From JADGRA01 sp035622755 (GTDB lineage Bacteria > Myxococcota > Myxococcia > Myxococcales > Myxococcaceae): a stretch of DNA of 21,788 nucleotides. The notes beneath the pieces were generated by a model. It did not search any database and was not told the origin of the DNA. It saw only the letters and a list, made by a program, of their open reading frames with translations. Shown here piece by piece: positions 1 through 6,900 of the stretch. Position numbers and translations under genes: made by a program. The stretch is from the NCBI GenBank assembly GCA_035622755.1, contig DASPUU010000201.1:1-21788 (forward strand), read 5' to 3'. Positions within the stretch are counted from its first letter, which is position 1, and each line of letters begins with the position of its first letter.

Positions 1-1
1 G

Positions 2-253
2 GCCTGGGAGCACGAGCCCTTCGTGCGTCTGGTGGAGGGCCGCCAGCCGGAGGTGGTGGCGGTGGCGGGAGGCAACTACGTGGAGACCGGGTTCGTGGTC
101 GCGCCGCCCACCGGTTCCACCCGCCGCGTGGTGTGCTTCAGCGCCCTCGACAACCTGGTCAAGGGAGGCGCCGGGCAGGCCATCCAGAGCTTCAACCTCA
201 TGATGGGCTTCGAGGAAACGCTCACCCTCAAGGAGCCCGGCCTGTGGCCGTGA
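2..253 (+). CDS. argC: N-acetyl-gamma-glutamyl-phosphate reductase, C-terminal part (partial at window start)
   Basis: This is the 3' end of argC, whose product reduces N-acetylglutamyl-phosphate to the semialdehyde, the third step of arginine synthesis in the cytoplasm. About 83 residues are visible, open from base 2. They contain the family's C-terminal signatures: a GGNYVETGF stretch, then DNLVKGGAGQAIQSFNLMMG, which is the conserved DNLxKGAAGQAxQxxN block of ArgC. The catalytic Cys and NADP-binding domain lie upstream of the window. The stop TGA (251-253) overlaps the GTG start of argB in a GTGA arrangement, so the two genes are probably translationally coupled. Confidence 0.93.
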   Translation, partial: AWEHEPFVRLVEGRQPEVVAVAGGNYVETGFVVAPPTGSTRRVVCFSALDNLVKGGAGQAIQSFNLMMGFEETLTLKEPGLWP

Positions 254-1095
254 CCGGGCTCGGCCAGTTCGCCGGCCGCTGGTTCGTGGTGAAGGTGGGC
301 GGCGAGCTGGCGCAGGATCGCGCGCTCCTCGCCGAATCGGTGGGAAGGGCGGTGCGCGCCTTTCTCGACGCCGGGATCCGGGTGGTGGTCGTCCACGGGG
401 CGGGCCCCCAGGCCACCGAGCTGAGCCAGCGCCTCGGCCTCGTTCCCCGGATGGTCGGGGGTCGACGCATCACCGACCCGGCGACGCTGGAGGTGATGAA
501 GATGGCCCTCGCCGGGCAGGTCTCGGTCGACGTGGCCGCCGCGCTGCGCAGCGCCGGCGTTCCCGCGCTCTGCACCACCGGCGTCTCCGCCGGGCTGGTG
601 GACGCCGCCCGACGTCCGCCCAAGCCGGTCACCGGCGCGGGGCCCGAACCGGTGGACATGGGGCTGGTGGGAGACGTGGTGGCCGTGAACCGGGGCCTCC
701 TCGAGCGGCTCGCCGCCGCCGGGGTGGTCCCGGTGCTCGCCTCGCTGGGCGGCGACGCCGCCGGCAGCGTGTTCAACATCAACGCCGACACCGTCGCCAC
801 GCGCGTGGCCGCCGAGCTCGGGGCGGCCAAGCTCTTCCTCCTCTCCAACGTCCCCGGGGTGCTGCGGGACCGGGACGATCCGGCCACGCGCATCCCGCGG
901 CTCACCTCGGCCGCCGCTCGGCGCGCCATCGCCGACGGGACCATCACCGGGGGGATGATCCCCAAGGTGGAGGAGAGCCTGGCCATGCTCGAGCAGGGAA
1001 TCGAGGCCATCCACATCGCCGGGGTCGAGCCCGCGTCGGCGCTGCTCGACGAGGCGCGCGAGCCGGGGAGCCGGGGGACCGCCTTCGCCCGGTGA
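250..1095 (+). CDS. argB: Acetylglutamate kinase
   Basis: The product phosphorylates N-acetylglutamate with ATP, the second step of arginine synthesis, in the cytoplasm. It has 281 aa, normal for the amino-acid-kinase fold. Visible motifs are VKVGGE (14-19, phosphate-binding Lys15), HGAGPQ (49-54), the GRRITD block (71-76), FNINADTVA (175-183, substrate site), FLLSNVPGVL (196-205) and GGMIPKVEE (234-242, with Lys239). The GTG at 250 is chosen because it overlaps the argC stop and places the first beta strand about ten residues in. The open frame reaches further upstream, but only inside argC. The usual HGGG loop is HGAG here. The N-terminus lacks the extra helix found in arginine-inhibited enzymes, so feedback control by arginine is uncertain (inference). 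Confidence 0.95.
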   Translation: MTGLGQFAGRWFVVKVGGELAQDRALLAESVGRAVRAFLDAGIRVVVVHGAGPQATELSQRLGLVPRMVGGRRITDPATLEVMKMALAGQVSVDVAAALRSAGVPALCTTGVSAGLVDAARRPPKPVTGAGPEPVDMGLVGDVVAVNRGLLERLAAAGVVPVLASLGGDAAGSVFNINADTVATRVAAELGAAKLFLLSNVPGVLRDRDDPATRIPRLTSAAARRAIADGTITGGMIPKVEESLAMLEQGIEAIHIAGVEPASALLDEAREPGSRGTAFAR

Positions 1096-1119
1096 GGCCC
1101 CGCCCGGCGGGCGAAAAAC

Positions 1120-1147
1120 CTGACAGCGCACGCGCCGGCGCTAGCCT
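1120..1147 (+). promoter_or_regulatory. Possible sigma-70-type promoter
   Basis: CTGACA (1120-1125) is separated by 16 bases from TAGCCT (1142-1147). The -35 matches TTGACA at five of six bases; the -10 matches TATAAT only at T, A and the final T. It lies in the 89-base gap between argB and the next start, about 38 bases before the GTG at 1185, a sensible distance. It was judged by eye only. Confidence 0.45.
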
Positions 1148-1184
1148 CGTGGCCGGTCGTCGCTCGAAGGGAGGCGCTCGTCCC

Positions 1185-1613
1185 GTGATCCGCATCGTCA
1201 CCACCTTCGCGCTCCTGAGCATCGTGGGGATCGCGCTCTCCGGGGTGGCCGCCTTTGGCGCCGCGGCGAAGAGCGACGCCCAGCTGCACCGCTGGCTCTC
1301 CGTGGAGGGCGCGGCCTCGCTGGCCTGCGCCGGGGGCGTCCAGCCCGCCGGGAAGAGCCGCCTGGCGGTGGGCAGCGCCGGCGGGACGGCGCGCATCCTG
1401 CTCGGCTTCCTGGCCTGCGACGGCAGCGAGCATCAGCTGGGGATGGACGTGTTCATCCTCCGCACCGAGGGAAGCTTCGAGCTCACCGTGCGAGACCACG
1501 AGACGGGCGAGACGGTGGTGCGCCGCATCCGCCCGACCAGCCCCGCCGAGTTCGCGCTCTCCGGCCTGAAGCTGCGCTTCACCGTCGCCGAGCAGTTCGA
1601 CCCCGCGACTTGA
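1185..1613 (+). CDS. Small exported protein of unknown function
   Basis: A 142-residue protein that I do not recognise. The frame is open further upstream, to 1092. I choose GTG 1185 because a purine-rich ribosome-binding site (AAGGGAGG, about 1167-1174) sits about 10 bases before it and because translation then begins directly with a hydrophobic export signal (VIRIVTTFALLSIVGIALSG, residues 1-20), probably cleaved near the Ala-rich stretch that follows. The mature part has two Cys residues, in SLACAG and LACDGS, that could pair, and a beta-rich second half of alternating charged and hydrophobic residues. It probably acts in the periplasm or at the membrane. Its stop overlaps a possible TTG start of the next gene, so the two may be co-transcribed. 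No function can be assigned. Confidence 0.75.
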   Translation: MIRIVTTFALLSIVGIALSGVAAFGAAAKSDAQLHRWLSVEGAASLACAGGVQPAGKSRLAVGSAGGTARILLGFLACDGSEHQLGMDVFILRTEGSFELTVRDHETGETVVRRIRPTSPAEFALSGLKLRFTVAEQFDPAT

Positions 1614-1624
1614 CGCCACCGACG

Positions 1625-2065
1625 ATGATCGATCACCTCACGCTGACCGTGTCCGACCTGGATCGCGCCATCGACTTCTACACCCGGGCCCTGGCTCCTC
1701 TCGGGTACGGGGTGAGCATGCGCTTCGAGCAGTTCGTGGGCTTCGGGACGAAGAGAAAGCCCGTCTTCTGGATCAAGCCCGGCTCTCCGACGCAGCCGAT
1801 GCACATCGCCTTCGCCGCCGCCTCGCGGGGCGACGTCGAGGGCTTCTATCGCCAGGCGCTCGCCGCCGGGGCGACGGACAACGGGCCGCCCGGGCTCCGC
1901 ACCGATTACCATCCGAACTACTTCGGCGCCTTCGTCATCGGGCCGGACGGCCACAACCTCGAGGCCGTCTGCCACGCCCCGGTTCCGGCGGCGCGCGCCG
2001 CCAGGCCGAAGGGGAAGCCGGCGCGGCGCCGTGCGGCGGTCAAGGCTCGGCGCGGAAGACGCTGA
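1625..2065 (+). CDS. VOC-superfamily (glyoxalase/dioxygenase fold) protein with basic C-terminal tail
   Basis: A 146-residue single-domain vicinal-oxygen-chelate protein. It opens with MIDHLTLTVSDLDRAIDFY, the typical first beta-alpha unit carrying the first metal-ligand His, and ends its fold with DPxGHNLEAV-like GPDGHNLEAVCH, where the Glu is the usual last metal ligand. A central His (MHIAFAA) and the GVSMRF segment fit the same pattern. Substrate and reaction cannot be told: family members include lyases, dioxygenases and resistance proteins. The ATG at 1625 is preferred because homologues of this fold start there; a TTG at 1610 would add five residues and overlap the previous stop. The last roughly 24 residues are Arg, Lys and Ala only with a few Pro and Gly, like a histone-H1-type tail, outside the fold. 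Confidence 0.85.
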   Translation: MIDHLTLTVSDLDRAIDFYTRALAPLGYGVSMRFEQFVGFGTKRKPVFWIKPGSPTQPMHIAFAAASRGDVEGFYRQALAAGATDNGPPGLRTDYHPNYFGAFVIGPDGHNLEAVCHAPVPAARAARPKGKPARRRAAVKARRGRR

Positions 2066-2097
2066 GCGGACCCCGGGGGAGGAGACGTCGCGAGTCG

Positions 2098-2169
2098 GAG
2101 ACCCCGGCCTCTGCCCACGAGCTTCTCGAAGGGGTAGGGGCGGCGCACCACCTCGCAGAGCTGGGTCTC
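2098..2169 (-). other. Predicted structured RNA element downstream of the kinase gene
   Basis: Nested inverted repeats fill most of the space between two convergent genes. Outer stem: 2098-2104 (GAGACCC) pairs with 2163-2169 (GGGTCTC), 7 of 7. Inner stem: 2109-2114 (CTCTGC) pairs with 2155-2160 (GCAGAG), 6 of 6. Inside are two hairpins: 2118-2121 with 2125-2128 (CGAG/CTCG, loop of 3) flanked by 2115-2116 with 2131-2132, and 2139-2143 with 2148-2152 (loop of 4). In the second hairpin the middle pair is a G-U wobble if read on the - strand but a C-A mismatch on the + strand, which favours a - strand RNA, that is, the 3' end of the kinase transcript. No T-run follows, so it is not an ordinary intrinsic terminator. 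It matches no RNA family I know. Confidence 0.45.
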
Positions 2170-3844
2170 AGTGTCCCGGCGGCCGGGTCTCGAACGCCCG
2201 CAACGCCGCCGACATCTCCTCGAGCCCGCACCCGGCCCGTGCCTTGCGGCGGGCTCGCTGCAGGGCCGGCACGGCATCCGCCTGCCCGAGCTCGGCCAGA
2301 CGGCGCGCGGCGGCGGCACGCGGAGCGCACTCCTTCTGCTCCAGCCAGCCGAGGTAGAGCGCGCTGAGCTCGCCCGCGTCGAGGCGCTTCTCCGAGTCCA
2401 GGTAGCGGAGCGCTCCCCACGCGGCATCCGTCGTTCCCGAGGAAGCCACCGACTTGAGCGCCGCGGTGAGCCGCACCGGGTCGAGCCCGGCCAGCCACTC
2501 CTTCCTCGCCGCCTCGCCCCGGCCGTGCATCAGATCCTCGCTCACGCCGGCGAGGACGAGCGGGTCCAGGGCCTCGTCCGACCGCTGCCCCAGCTGCAGG
2601 GCGACGAGCTCCTGGTCATGATCCTTGAGCGCGTGCAGCGCGGCGGCGCGGAGCGCCTCCGCGTCCGGTGAGAGCGGTCCTCGCCCCTGCTGCCCGAGGG
2701 TGGCCAGCGCCTCCTCGGCACGCCCGGAGGCGATCTGCGCCCGGGCCCGCGCCAGCGCGCGGGGAGGCCCGAGCGACCAGAGGACGATGCCCGCCAGGAC
2801 GGCGAGCGCGGCCAACCCCGCGCCGAGCCGGACGAGCCAGAACCGGAGCCGGCCTCCGGGAATCGTCCGGTAACCGGTGGTCTCGCTGGTCGAGAGCTCG
2901 GGGAGAACGCGCGCCGAGGCCTGCGTCTTCTCGCTGTAGATCTGCTGGCTCACCGAGTCGCGATGCACGGCGGGCGCGACGACCGGGGTGGGGACACGTG
3001 CCGGAACCGGCTGAAGCGCCGCCACCACGTCCCGGGCCGCCTGCGGCCGCGCCTTGGGATCCTTGGCCAGGCAGCGCATCACCGTCGCCGCCAGGTCCGG
3101 CTGGGTGGCGACGCGGGGGGCGAGCTGGAGCAGCGGCCTCGGGGCGGCGCTGACGTGCTGGACGAGGTAGTCGCGCGCGTTGGGGCCCTGGAAGGGCAGC
3201 TGCCCGGTGAGCATCCGGTAGGCGAGCACCCCGAGCGAGTAGATGTCGCTCCGCGCGTCCAGCGGCGCCCCCATGGCCTGCTCCGGCGAGAGGTACTCCG
3301 GCGTTCCGAGCACCACGCCCACCTGGCTCAGCCCGCGCGAGTCGGGGTCGGGCTCCACCAGCCGGGCGATGCCGAAGTCGAGGAGCCGCGCCTGCTCGCC
3401 CCGCGGCCCGGGCGTGAGCACCACGTTCTCGGGCTTGAGGTCGCGGTGGATGATTCCCCGCTCGTGGATGGCGGCCAGGCCCTCGGCCAGCTGCACCACC
3501 ACCTGTCGACCGCGCTCGGGATCCAGCGGGCCGGCCTCCAGCGCCTGGAGCAGGGTCTCCCCCTCGGCCAGCTCCATCACCAGGCAGGTGCCCTCCGCCG
3601 ATTCGCCGAAGTCGATGACCCGCACCACCGCCGGATGCTCGACCGAGGACAGGAGACGGGCCTCGCGCCGGAAGCGCTCGCTCATCCCGGGCTGCTGCCC
3701 GACCTCGCGGCGGAGCACCTTGAGGGCCACCCGCCGCCCGAGGCTGACCTGCTCGGCGAGGTACACCTCGCCCATACCGCCGCCTCCGAGGTGGCCCAGC
3801 ACCCGGAAGCGTTCGTCGAGGACGAGCGAGTTGAGGGGTAGCAC
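2168..3844 (-). CDS. Hanks-type Ser/Thr protein kinase with one transmembrane segment and a helical C-terminal region
   Basis: A signalling kinase that phosphorylates proteins on Ser/Thr. Numbered from GTG 3844 (558 aa), the kinase domain spans about 12-275: Gly-rich loop GGGGMGEV (20-27), ATP-anchoring Lys42 in VALKVL, HRDLKPEN (133-140, catalytic Asp135), DFG (156-158), and PEYLSPEQ closing the activation segment (182-189). All catalytic residues are present, so it should be active. A linker follows, then one hydrophobic segment (about 335-359). About 190 Ala/Leu-rich helical residues, TPR-like, should lie outside the cytoplasmic membrane and may sense or bind a partner. The start is uncertain: TTG 3871 would add nine residues, but GTG 3844 gives MLPLNS followed by the kinase, the usual layout, and leaves room for the extended -10 just upstream. 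It is divergent from the giant TPR gene. Confidence 0.93.
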   Translation of the reverse strand: MLPLNSLVLDERFRVLGHLGGGGMGEVYLAEQVSLGRRVALKVLRREVGQQPGMSERFRREARLLSSVEHPAVVRVIDFGESAEGTCLVMELAEGETLLQALEAGPLDPERGRQVVVQLAEGLAAIHERGIIHRDLKPENVVLTPGPRGEQARLLDFGIARLVEPDPDSRGLSQVGVVLGTPEYLSPEQAMGAPLDARSDIYSLGVLAYRMLTGQLPFQGPNARDYLVQHVSAAPRPLLQLAPRVATQPDLAATVMRCLAKDPKARPQAARDVVAALQPVPARVPTPVVAPAVHRDSVSQQIYSEKTQASARVLPELSTSETTGYRTIPGGRLRFWLVRLGAGLAALAVLAGIVLWSLGPPRALARARAQIASGRAEEALATLGQQGRGPLSPDAEALRAAALHALKDHDQELVALQLGQRSDEALDPLVLAGVSEDLMHGRGEAARKEWLAGLDPVRLTAALKSVASSGTTDAAWGALRYLDSEKRLDAGELSALYLGWLEQKECAPRAAAARRLAELGQADAVPALQRARRKARAGCGLEEMSAALRAFETRPPGH

Positions 3845-3861
3845 GGGGCCCTGAGCCGCCG

Positions 3862-3870
3862 ACCATATCA
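3862..3870 (-). promoter_or_regulatory. Possible extended -10 element for the kinase gene
   Basis: Reading the - strand, TGATATGGT (3870 to 3862) resembles an extended -10 (TGn followed by TATGGT, four of six matches to TATAAT). No good -35 is seen. The element lies 17 bases before GTG 3844 and overlaps the alternative TTG start at 3871. If it is real, the kinase must start at 3844. Confidence 0.3.
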
Positions 3871-3890
3871 ACTCGGAAAGCCCCGGAAAC

Positions 3891-3919
3891 TTGGGCGCTC
3901 CGAGGGCGGGTGCTACCCT
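3891..3919 (+). promoter_or_regulatory. Probable promoter of the giant TPR gene
   Basis: TTGGGC (3891-3896), a 17-base spacer and TACCCT (3914-3919) preceded by TGC make an extended -10 promoter of sigma-70 type. Transcription would begin near 3926, before the ATG at 3967. The GTG at 3910 would then not be transcribed, which supports the downstream start. It was judged by eye. Confidence 0.45.
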
Positions 3920-3966
3920 TTTCCCTCCCCCGGGGACCCCTCCAGAGCGGCCCCGTCCTGGACGAC

Positions 3967-6900
3967 ATGGCCGGCGAAGAAAAGCGCGAGCCCGAGGTCG
4001 GCAGGGCCGCGGCCCCCGAGCTGCGGCTCCTGGACCGGCGTGCCTTCGTGGCCTTTCCGCCGCTGGAGGTCGCGCCCGGCGTCCGCATCACCGACTTCGG
4101 CCTGCAGATTCCGGACGTCAGCTTTCCCTTCAACGTCTCGGGCGGCGCGCTCCGCTACCAGAAGAAGACGCTCCAGTTCGGCTTCCTCGAGGTGACGCTC
4201 GACGCCGAGCGGATCCGCCGGGCGGTGCAGGACGTGGCCGCCGCGGCGCTCGAGCTGGAGGAGGTCCAGCTCACCTTCCGGACCGGCTACCTCGAGGGAC
4301 AGGCCCGGCTGCGGGGCCCGGCCGGCGCGCCGGCGACGTTCAAGGTCGCCTTCGACGCCGACGGCGAGCGCCTCGGTGTCTACCTCTACGACGTCCGGCT
4401 CTACGGGTTCTCGCCCACGCCGGCGGCCATGGTCCCGCTCCTGCTCGCCCGGGCCGCGCAGTCCGCCCGGCTTCTCCCCGAGGTCGAGCTCCGGGGCACC
4501 ACCGGGTTCAGCGCCCGCGTCCTTCCTCCCCTGGTCCAGGTGGCCGCGGTCACCCGTGGCTTCCGTGTCCCGTCGCTCGACGGGGCACGGCTCACCGGGC
4601 TGGACGTCTCCCCGGTCGCCCTTCGCCTGCGCTTCGCCTCGGCCGGGCTGCCCTCCCCGGCCCTCCTCGACGAGGAGCTCCTCTTCACCCTGGAGGGCGC
4701 GCGCGCCTTCGCCGATGCCGAGGCCCTCCTCGCCGCCGGGAAGCTCAAGGATGCGCGCGACGCCTACCTGCGCGGGGCCGAGCCCCAGGATGCGCACCCC
4801 TTCGCGCTGGAGCGACTGCTCGGGCTGCTCGTCGCCGACCCCGGGGCACACGAGCTGGCGCTCGACGTCGCCGAGACGGTCTCCCGGCGCCGTCCGACCA
4901 GCGCCGCCCCGCAGTGGGTGGAGGCCGTGGTCCGGGAGCGGCGGGGCGAGGCGGCCCGCGCCGCGGAGCGGTGGCTGGCGCTGTGCAACCTGGCCCGCAA
5001 GCGCGGCGAGGATGCTCCGGCAGCCGCCGCGGCCCAGGCGGCAGCGCGCGTCGCCGAGGGTCAGGCCCCGCAGATGGCCATGCGGGCGCTGCACGAGCTG
5101 CTCGGACTGCGCCCCGACCATCTCCCGTCGCTGCGGTCGCTGGCCCGGGCCGCCGACGCGGCGGCCGACCGGGCCGGGGCCATCCGTGCCTACCGGCGCA
5201 TCTCGGCGCTCTCCCGGGACCCGGCCGAGGCGGCCGAGGCGCACGTCCAGCTGGCCCGGCTCACCGTCCTCGCCGAGGAGGACGTCGCCGGCGCACGCCT
5301 GCACTGCGAGGCCGCCCTGCGGTTGTCCCCCGACCACCCCGGCGCCCTGGAGCATCTCGGAGAGCTCTGTCACCGCGCCGGTGACCACCTCCGCGCGCTG
5401 AAGGCGCTGGACCGGCTCCGCGACGTGGCGCTCGGCCGCCACGACCTGGCCCAGGTGGGGAGGGCGAACCTCCTCGCCGGACGGGTGTGGGAGGTGGGGC
5501 TGCAGAACCTGGACAATGCCCTGCTCCGCTACCGCGAGGCGGTGGCCCTCCTCCCCGCCGACCCCGAGGCGCTCGTCGCCGCGGCGCACGCCGCCGAGGG
5601 GTTGGGGCGCGTCTCCGAGGCCATCACCGGGTATCTCCAGGGCATCGAGCTGGCCGGCAGGGACCCCCAGGCCGCGCCGGTCCGAGCCGCCGCGCACCGG
5701 GCGCACCGCGCCCTGGCCACGCTCGAGCGCTCCCGCCTCGGCGACGCCGGCCAGGCGCGGGCACATCTCGAGTCGGCGCTCGAGCTCGCCCCCGACGATA
5801 CCGAGGTCCTCCTGGAGCTGGTGCCGCTCTATCGCGCCCAGGGCGACGCCGCGCGCCTGGCCGCTGCGCTGGAGCGGGCCGCCCCGCTCCTCCCCGCCGC
5901 CCCGGCGCGGGCCGCCGCCCTGGCCGAGGCCGGCGAGCTCCAGCGTGTCCGCCTCGACAACCCGGTCCTCGCCGAGGCGCTCCTGTCCCGCGCGCTCGAG
6001 GCCGATCCCGCCAACCGCGCCGCCCTGGAGGGAATGCTCGCCATCGCCGAGCAGCGACGCGATGGGCCGCTCCTGTGCCGGTGTCTGCAGGCGCTGGCGG
6101 CACAGGCGCGTGATCCGGCCGAGCGCGGCCGGCTCCTGCGCCGGCTGGCGGTGGCCGCCCGTGATCTGGCCGGCGACCTGGCGCTGGCCGCCGAGGCGCT
6201 GGCCGAGGTCCTCCGGCTCGAGCCTGATGACCTCTCCGCGCTCGGAGAGCTGTGCGGGCTCCAGCGGCGCCGGGCGGACATGCCCGGGCTGGCCGCGGCG
6301 CTCGAGCAGCGTGCCCGCGTCGCCGAGGCCAACCACGACCTCCGGCTCGCCGTGGCCGCCCTGCGCGAGCTGGCGCAGGTCCTCGAGGCGCGGCTCGGGC
6401 GGGTGGGAGAGGCGCTGGTCGCCCTGGAGAAGGCGGCGCGGCTCCAGCCCGAGCCGGCCGTCCTGCTCGAACTGGCCGACCTCTCGCTCCGGTGCGAGCG
6501 TCCGGAGCACGCCCGGCGGGCGCTCGAGGACGTGCTCGCCACGCTGCCGCGCACCGCCCCCCCGGAAACCCTGGCCGAGGTGCATGCCAAGCTCGGCCGC
6601 GCCTGCGAGCTGCTCGGCGATGCCGTCGGCGCCGCCGCCCACTATGCCCAGGCGCTCCCCCGGCGCCCGGCCGACGATGCCCTGGCCGAGCGGCTGGAGG
6701 CGATCTACGAGAAGCTCGGCCAGAGCCGGGAGCTGGCCGAGCTCTGGGCGGCGCGGGCGCAGCTCCTCCGGTCCACCGGCCGGCCGGAGGCGGCCGCCCC
6801 CCTCCTCTTCAAGTCCGCCCGGGCGCTCCTCCTCGCCGGTCACCGCGAGGCGGCCCACGAGAAGCTCTACGCCGCGCTCGAGCTCCAGCGGGAAGGCCCG

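Noticed and set aside
1101..1117. Terminator after argB (CGCCC/GGGCG hairpin followed by AAAAA)
   Set aside because: The A-run is on the + strand, whereas an intrinsic terminator for argB needs T after the hairpin; on the - strand the run precedes the hairpin.
76..1619. Long - strand frames opposite argC and argB
   Set aside because: Shadows of well-supported genes on the + strand; no recognisable protein features.
2040..2167. A small - strand gene just after the kinase stop (reading ...CEVVRRPYPFEKL...)
   Set aside because: The stretch is part of a frame that mostly shadows the kinase gene and has no start or ribosome-binding site of its own; I could not link it to a family.
2098..2169. 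A tRNA gene, suggested by the 72-base length and 7-bp outer stem
   Set aside because: No T-loop (TTCxA), D-arm or anticodon arm at the right distances on either strand; the inner stem continues from the outer one instead of opening into a cloverleaf junction.
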